From UBA11386 sp035286785 (lineage in GTDB: Bacteria; Planctomycetota; Planctomycetia; Pirellulales; Thermoguttaceae): 6,028 nucleotides of DNA. Positions 4,795-6,028 of the stretch are shown piece by piece (positions within the stretch are counted from its first letter, which is position 1; every line of letters begins with the position of its first letter). Under the pieces are notes generated by a model, which saw only the letters and a program-made list of their open reading frames with translations, made no database searches and was not told the DNA's origin. Made by a program: the position numbers and the translations under genes. The stretch covers positions 1-6,028 of the forward strand of contig DATECS010000392.1 in the NCBI GenBank assembly GCA_035286785.1, in the 5' to 3' direction.

Positions 4795-6006
4795 ATGCCC
4801 GTCCGGTTGTTGATTCTCTGCGAGTATCCGACGCTTTCGGGCGGGGAGCGGTCGATGCTGGCGACGATGGACGGGGTGACGCGGGCCGGGTTTGACGTAC
4901 AGGTGATGGGGCCCGGCGAAGGGGCGTTGGCCGAGGCATGTCGGGCGCGGGGGATTTTGCTGGTGGCGAGTGGCGAGGCCGAGGATGGGTCGTTGGCGGG
5001 ACGGCGGGAGCGGCTGGCGCGGGAGATTGCGCGGCTGCGGCCGGACGTGCTTCATGCGAATAGTCTGGCGATGGGGCGGCTGTCGGGGCCCGTGGCGGCC
5101 GAGTTGGGCGTGGCAAGCGTCGCTCATCTGCGCGACATTATCCGGCTGAGCCGCCAAGCGGTATGCGATTTGAATCGACATCGGCGGCTGCTGGCCGTGT
5201 CGGAGGCGACGCGGCAATTTCACGTCGCGGCGGGGCTGGACGCCGAGAAGACGTTTGTGCTTTACAACGGGGTGGATCTTGCGCGGTTTTGTCCTCGGCC
5301 GGCGACCGGGTATTTGCATCGGGAGTTGGGAATTCCGGCCGGGGCGACGCTGGTCGGGTCGATCGGGCAGATCTCGCTGCGCAAGGGGCAGGAGGTGTTG
5401 CTGGAGGCAGTATTGCGGGTGAATGCAAACGGGGTGGCATGCTCTTCTCGCTTGCTGAAAAAACCGAGCCGCGACCGTGAGGGAGCGGTTGTTGAGCGTT
5501 TTGGGACGCCACCGCTTCCTCACGGTCGCGGCTCGGATGAGTCTGTTCATTGGCTGATCGTCGGCGAGCGGTGGAGCGATAAAGAGGAGAGTCGTGGGTT
5601 CGAGGTGCGGTTGCACGCGATGGCCGAGGAGCTTAATGGGCGGGTCCATTTTCTGGGTGCTCGGGGGGACGTGGCGGAATTGTTGAATGAGTTGACGCTT
5701 TTGGTCCACACGGCGCGGCAGGAGCCGTTGGGGCGGGTGTTGCTCGAAGCGGCGGCCAGCGGTGTGGCGGTAGTGGCTACGGACGTGGGCGGCACGAGGG
5801 AGATTTTTCCGGAGGAATCGGGTGCGGCACGGCTGATTCCGCCGAACGATGCCGAGGCGGTGGCCGGGGCGGTGGCTGAGCTTCTGGCGGATGAAGGGCG
5901 ACGGCGGGCAATGGGGGCGGCGGCTCGGCGGCGGGCCGAGGAGCAGTTTGACGTGGCGCGGGCGACCGCCGGATTGATTGGACACTATCGGGCGGTGGTG
6001 GAGTAG
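4795..6006 (+). CDS. GT4-type glycosyltransferase carrying an in-frame palindromic insert
   Basis: From ATG 4795 the protein has 403 residues. It is a GT-B fold enzyme that would transfer a sugar from a nucleotide-sugar donor, probably at the inner face of the membrane in polysaccharide or glycolipid synthesis; donor and acceptor cannot be read. The N-terminal domain opens MPVRLLILCEYPTLSGGERS. VLYNGVDLARF marks the domain junction. The C-terminal domain has GQISLRKGQE (Arg196/Lys197, phosphate contacts in this family), HWLIVG, and the E-x7-E motif EPLGRVLLE (Glu310, Glu318), then VVATDVGGTREI. Residues 224-248 (PSRDREG...PHGRGSD) come from the palindrome at 5464-5536, which lengthens the loop between the helix LLEAV and strand HWLIVG to about 45 residues, some 30-35 more than usual. 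I chose ATG 4795 because frame extensions to 4768 or 4654 translate repeats. The Shine-Dalgarno sequence is poor (GGGG, 6 nt upstream). Confidence 0.88.
   Translation: MPVRLLILCEYPTLSGGERSMLATMDGVTRAGFDVQVMGPGEGALAEACRARGILLVASGEAEDGSLAGRRERLAREIARLRPDVLHANSLAMGRLSGPVAAELGVASVAHLRDIIRLSRQAVCDLNRHRRLLAVSEATRQFHVAAGLDAEKTFVLYNGVDLARFCPRPATGYLHRELGIPAGATLVGSIGQISLRKGQEVLLEAVLRVNANGVACSSRLLKKPSRDREGAVVERFGTPPLPHGRGSDESVHWLIVGERWSDKEESRGFEVRLHAMAEELNGRVHFLGARGDVAELLNELTLLVHTARQEPLGRVLLEAAASGVAVVATDVGGTREIFPEESGAARLIPPNDAEAVAGAVAELLADEGRRRAMGAAARRRAEEQFDVARATAGLIGHYRAVVE
5464..5536. repeat. 73-bp palindromic repeat inside the glycosyltransferase gene
   Basis: The arms are 5464-5488 (begins CCGAGCCGCGACCGTGAGG) and 5512-5536, inverse copies over 25 bp with one mismatch (5483 against 5517, a G-U pair in RNA). 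The core is 23 bp. Read in the gene's frame it encodes PSRDREGAV...LPHGRGS, a peptide pair I recall from many planctomycete entries where this same repeat is translated. The outer codons are in phase with the gene and carry no stop. Because 73 is not a multiple of three, the inserted unit must include some flanking bases, or the flanks have drifted. No duplicated target is evident. Confidence 0.8.
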
Positions 6007-6028
6007 GGTAGCATGGATTGGTGCGTGC

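Noticed and set aside
4585..5985. 466-residue minus-strand open frame opposite the glycosyltransferase
   Set aside because: It is rich in Arg, Pro, His and Gln with no family resemblance, typical of the antisense of a GC-rich gene; the plus strand carries clear GT4 motifs.
6013..6028. Possible start of a next gene at ATG 6013
   Set aside because: Only five codons are visible, there is no ribosome binding site, and the sequence may instead be the start of another GTAGGGT-ended repeat.

Overview
The window is about 6 kb of GC-rich bacterial DNA. I read it as chromosome from a planctomycete, probably Pirellulales-like. The basis is the mix of genes (a SurA-type foldase with a long Gly/Ala/Pro linker, a HEAT protein with the 'ITGEDLGTD..RW' ending, an orphan small protein) together with several short palindromic intergenic repeats that I recall as typical of that phylum. 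The taxonomic call is inference from memory; no marker gene settles it. I see no rRNA, tRNA, CRISPR array or transposase.

Layout from left to right: (1) 3-1148 (+), the 3' part of a SurA/PrsA-like peptidyl-prolyl isomerase gene that runs in from the left edge. (2) 1149-1332, a convergent gap holding a short sequence resembling a dispersed repeat. (3) 1333-1674 (-), a 113-residue protein of unknown function, the only minus-strand gene. (4) 1675-2027, a 353-bp divergent gap with two stem-loops and a good sigma70-type promoter firing right. (5) 2028-2780 (+), a HEAT-repeat protein fused to a YbjN/type III chaperone-like domain. (6) 2847-3560 (+), pdxJ. (7) 3713-4600 (+), dapA. (8) 4795-6006 (+), a GT4-type glycosyltransferase.

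The four rightward genes 2028-6006 could be co-transcribed from the promoter at 1947-1975, but the spacers (66, 152 and 194 bp) are wide for a tight operon and are filled with repeats. PdxJ makes pyridoxine 5'-phosphate and DapA makes the first committed intermediate of diaminopimelate/lysine synthesis. They are unrelated biosynthetic enzymes placed side by side. The glycosyltransferase probably acts in surface polysaccharide or glycolipid synthesis, acceptor unknown.

The most notable feature is a cluster of small palindromic elements with no coding capacity: 3566-3691 (perfect 21-bp terminal inverted repeats, each arm itself a hairpin, with a third hairpin inside), about 4629-4742 (perfect 17-bp inverted repeats), 4756-4777 (9-bp stem), and 5464-5536 (25-bp arms, 24 of 25 paired). 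The last lies in frame inside the glycosyltransferase gene and adds a peptide to the enzyme, much like the Rickettsia palindromic elements found inside genes. I found no new defence system or enzyme pathway here.
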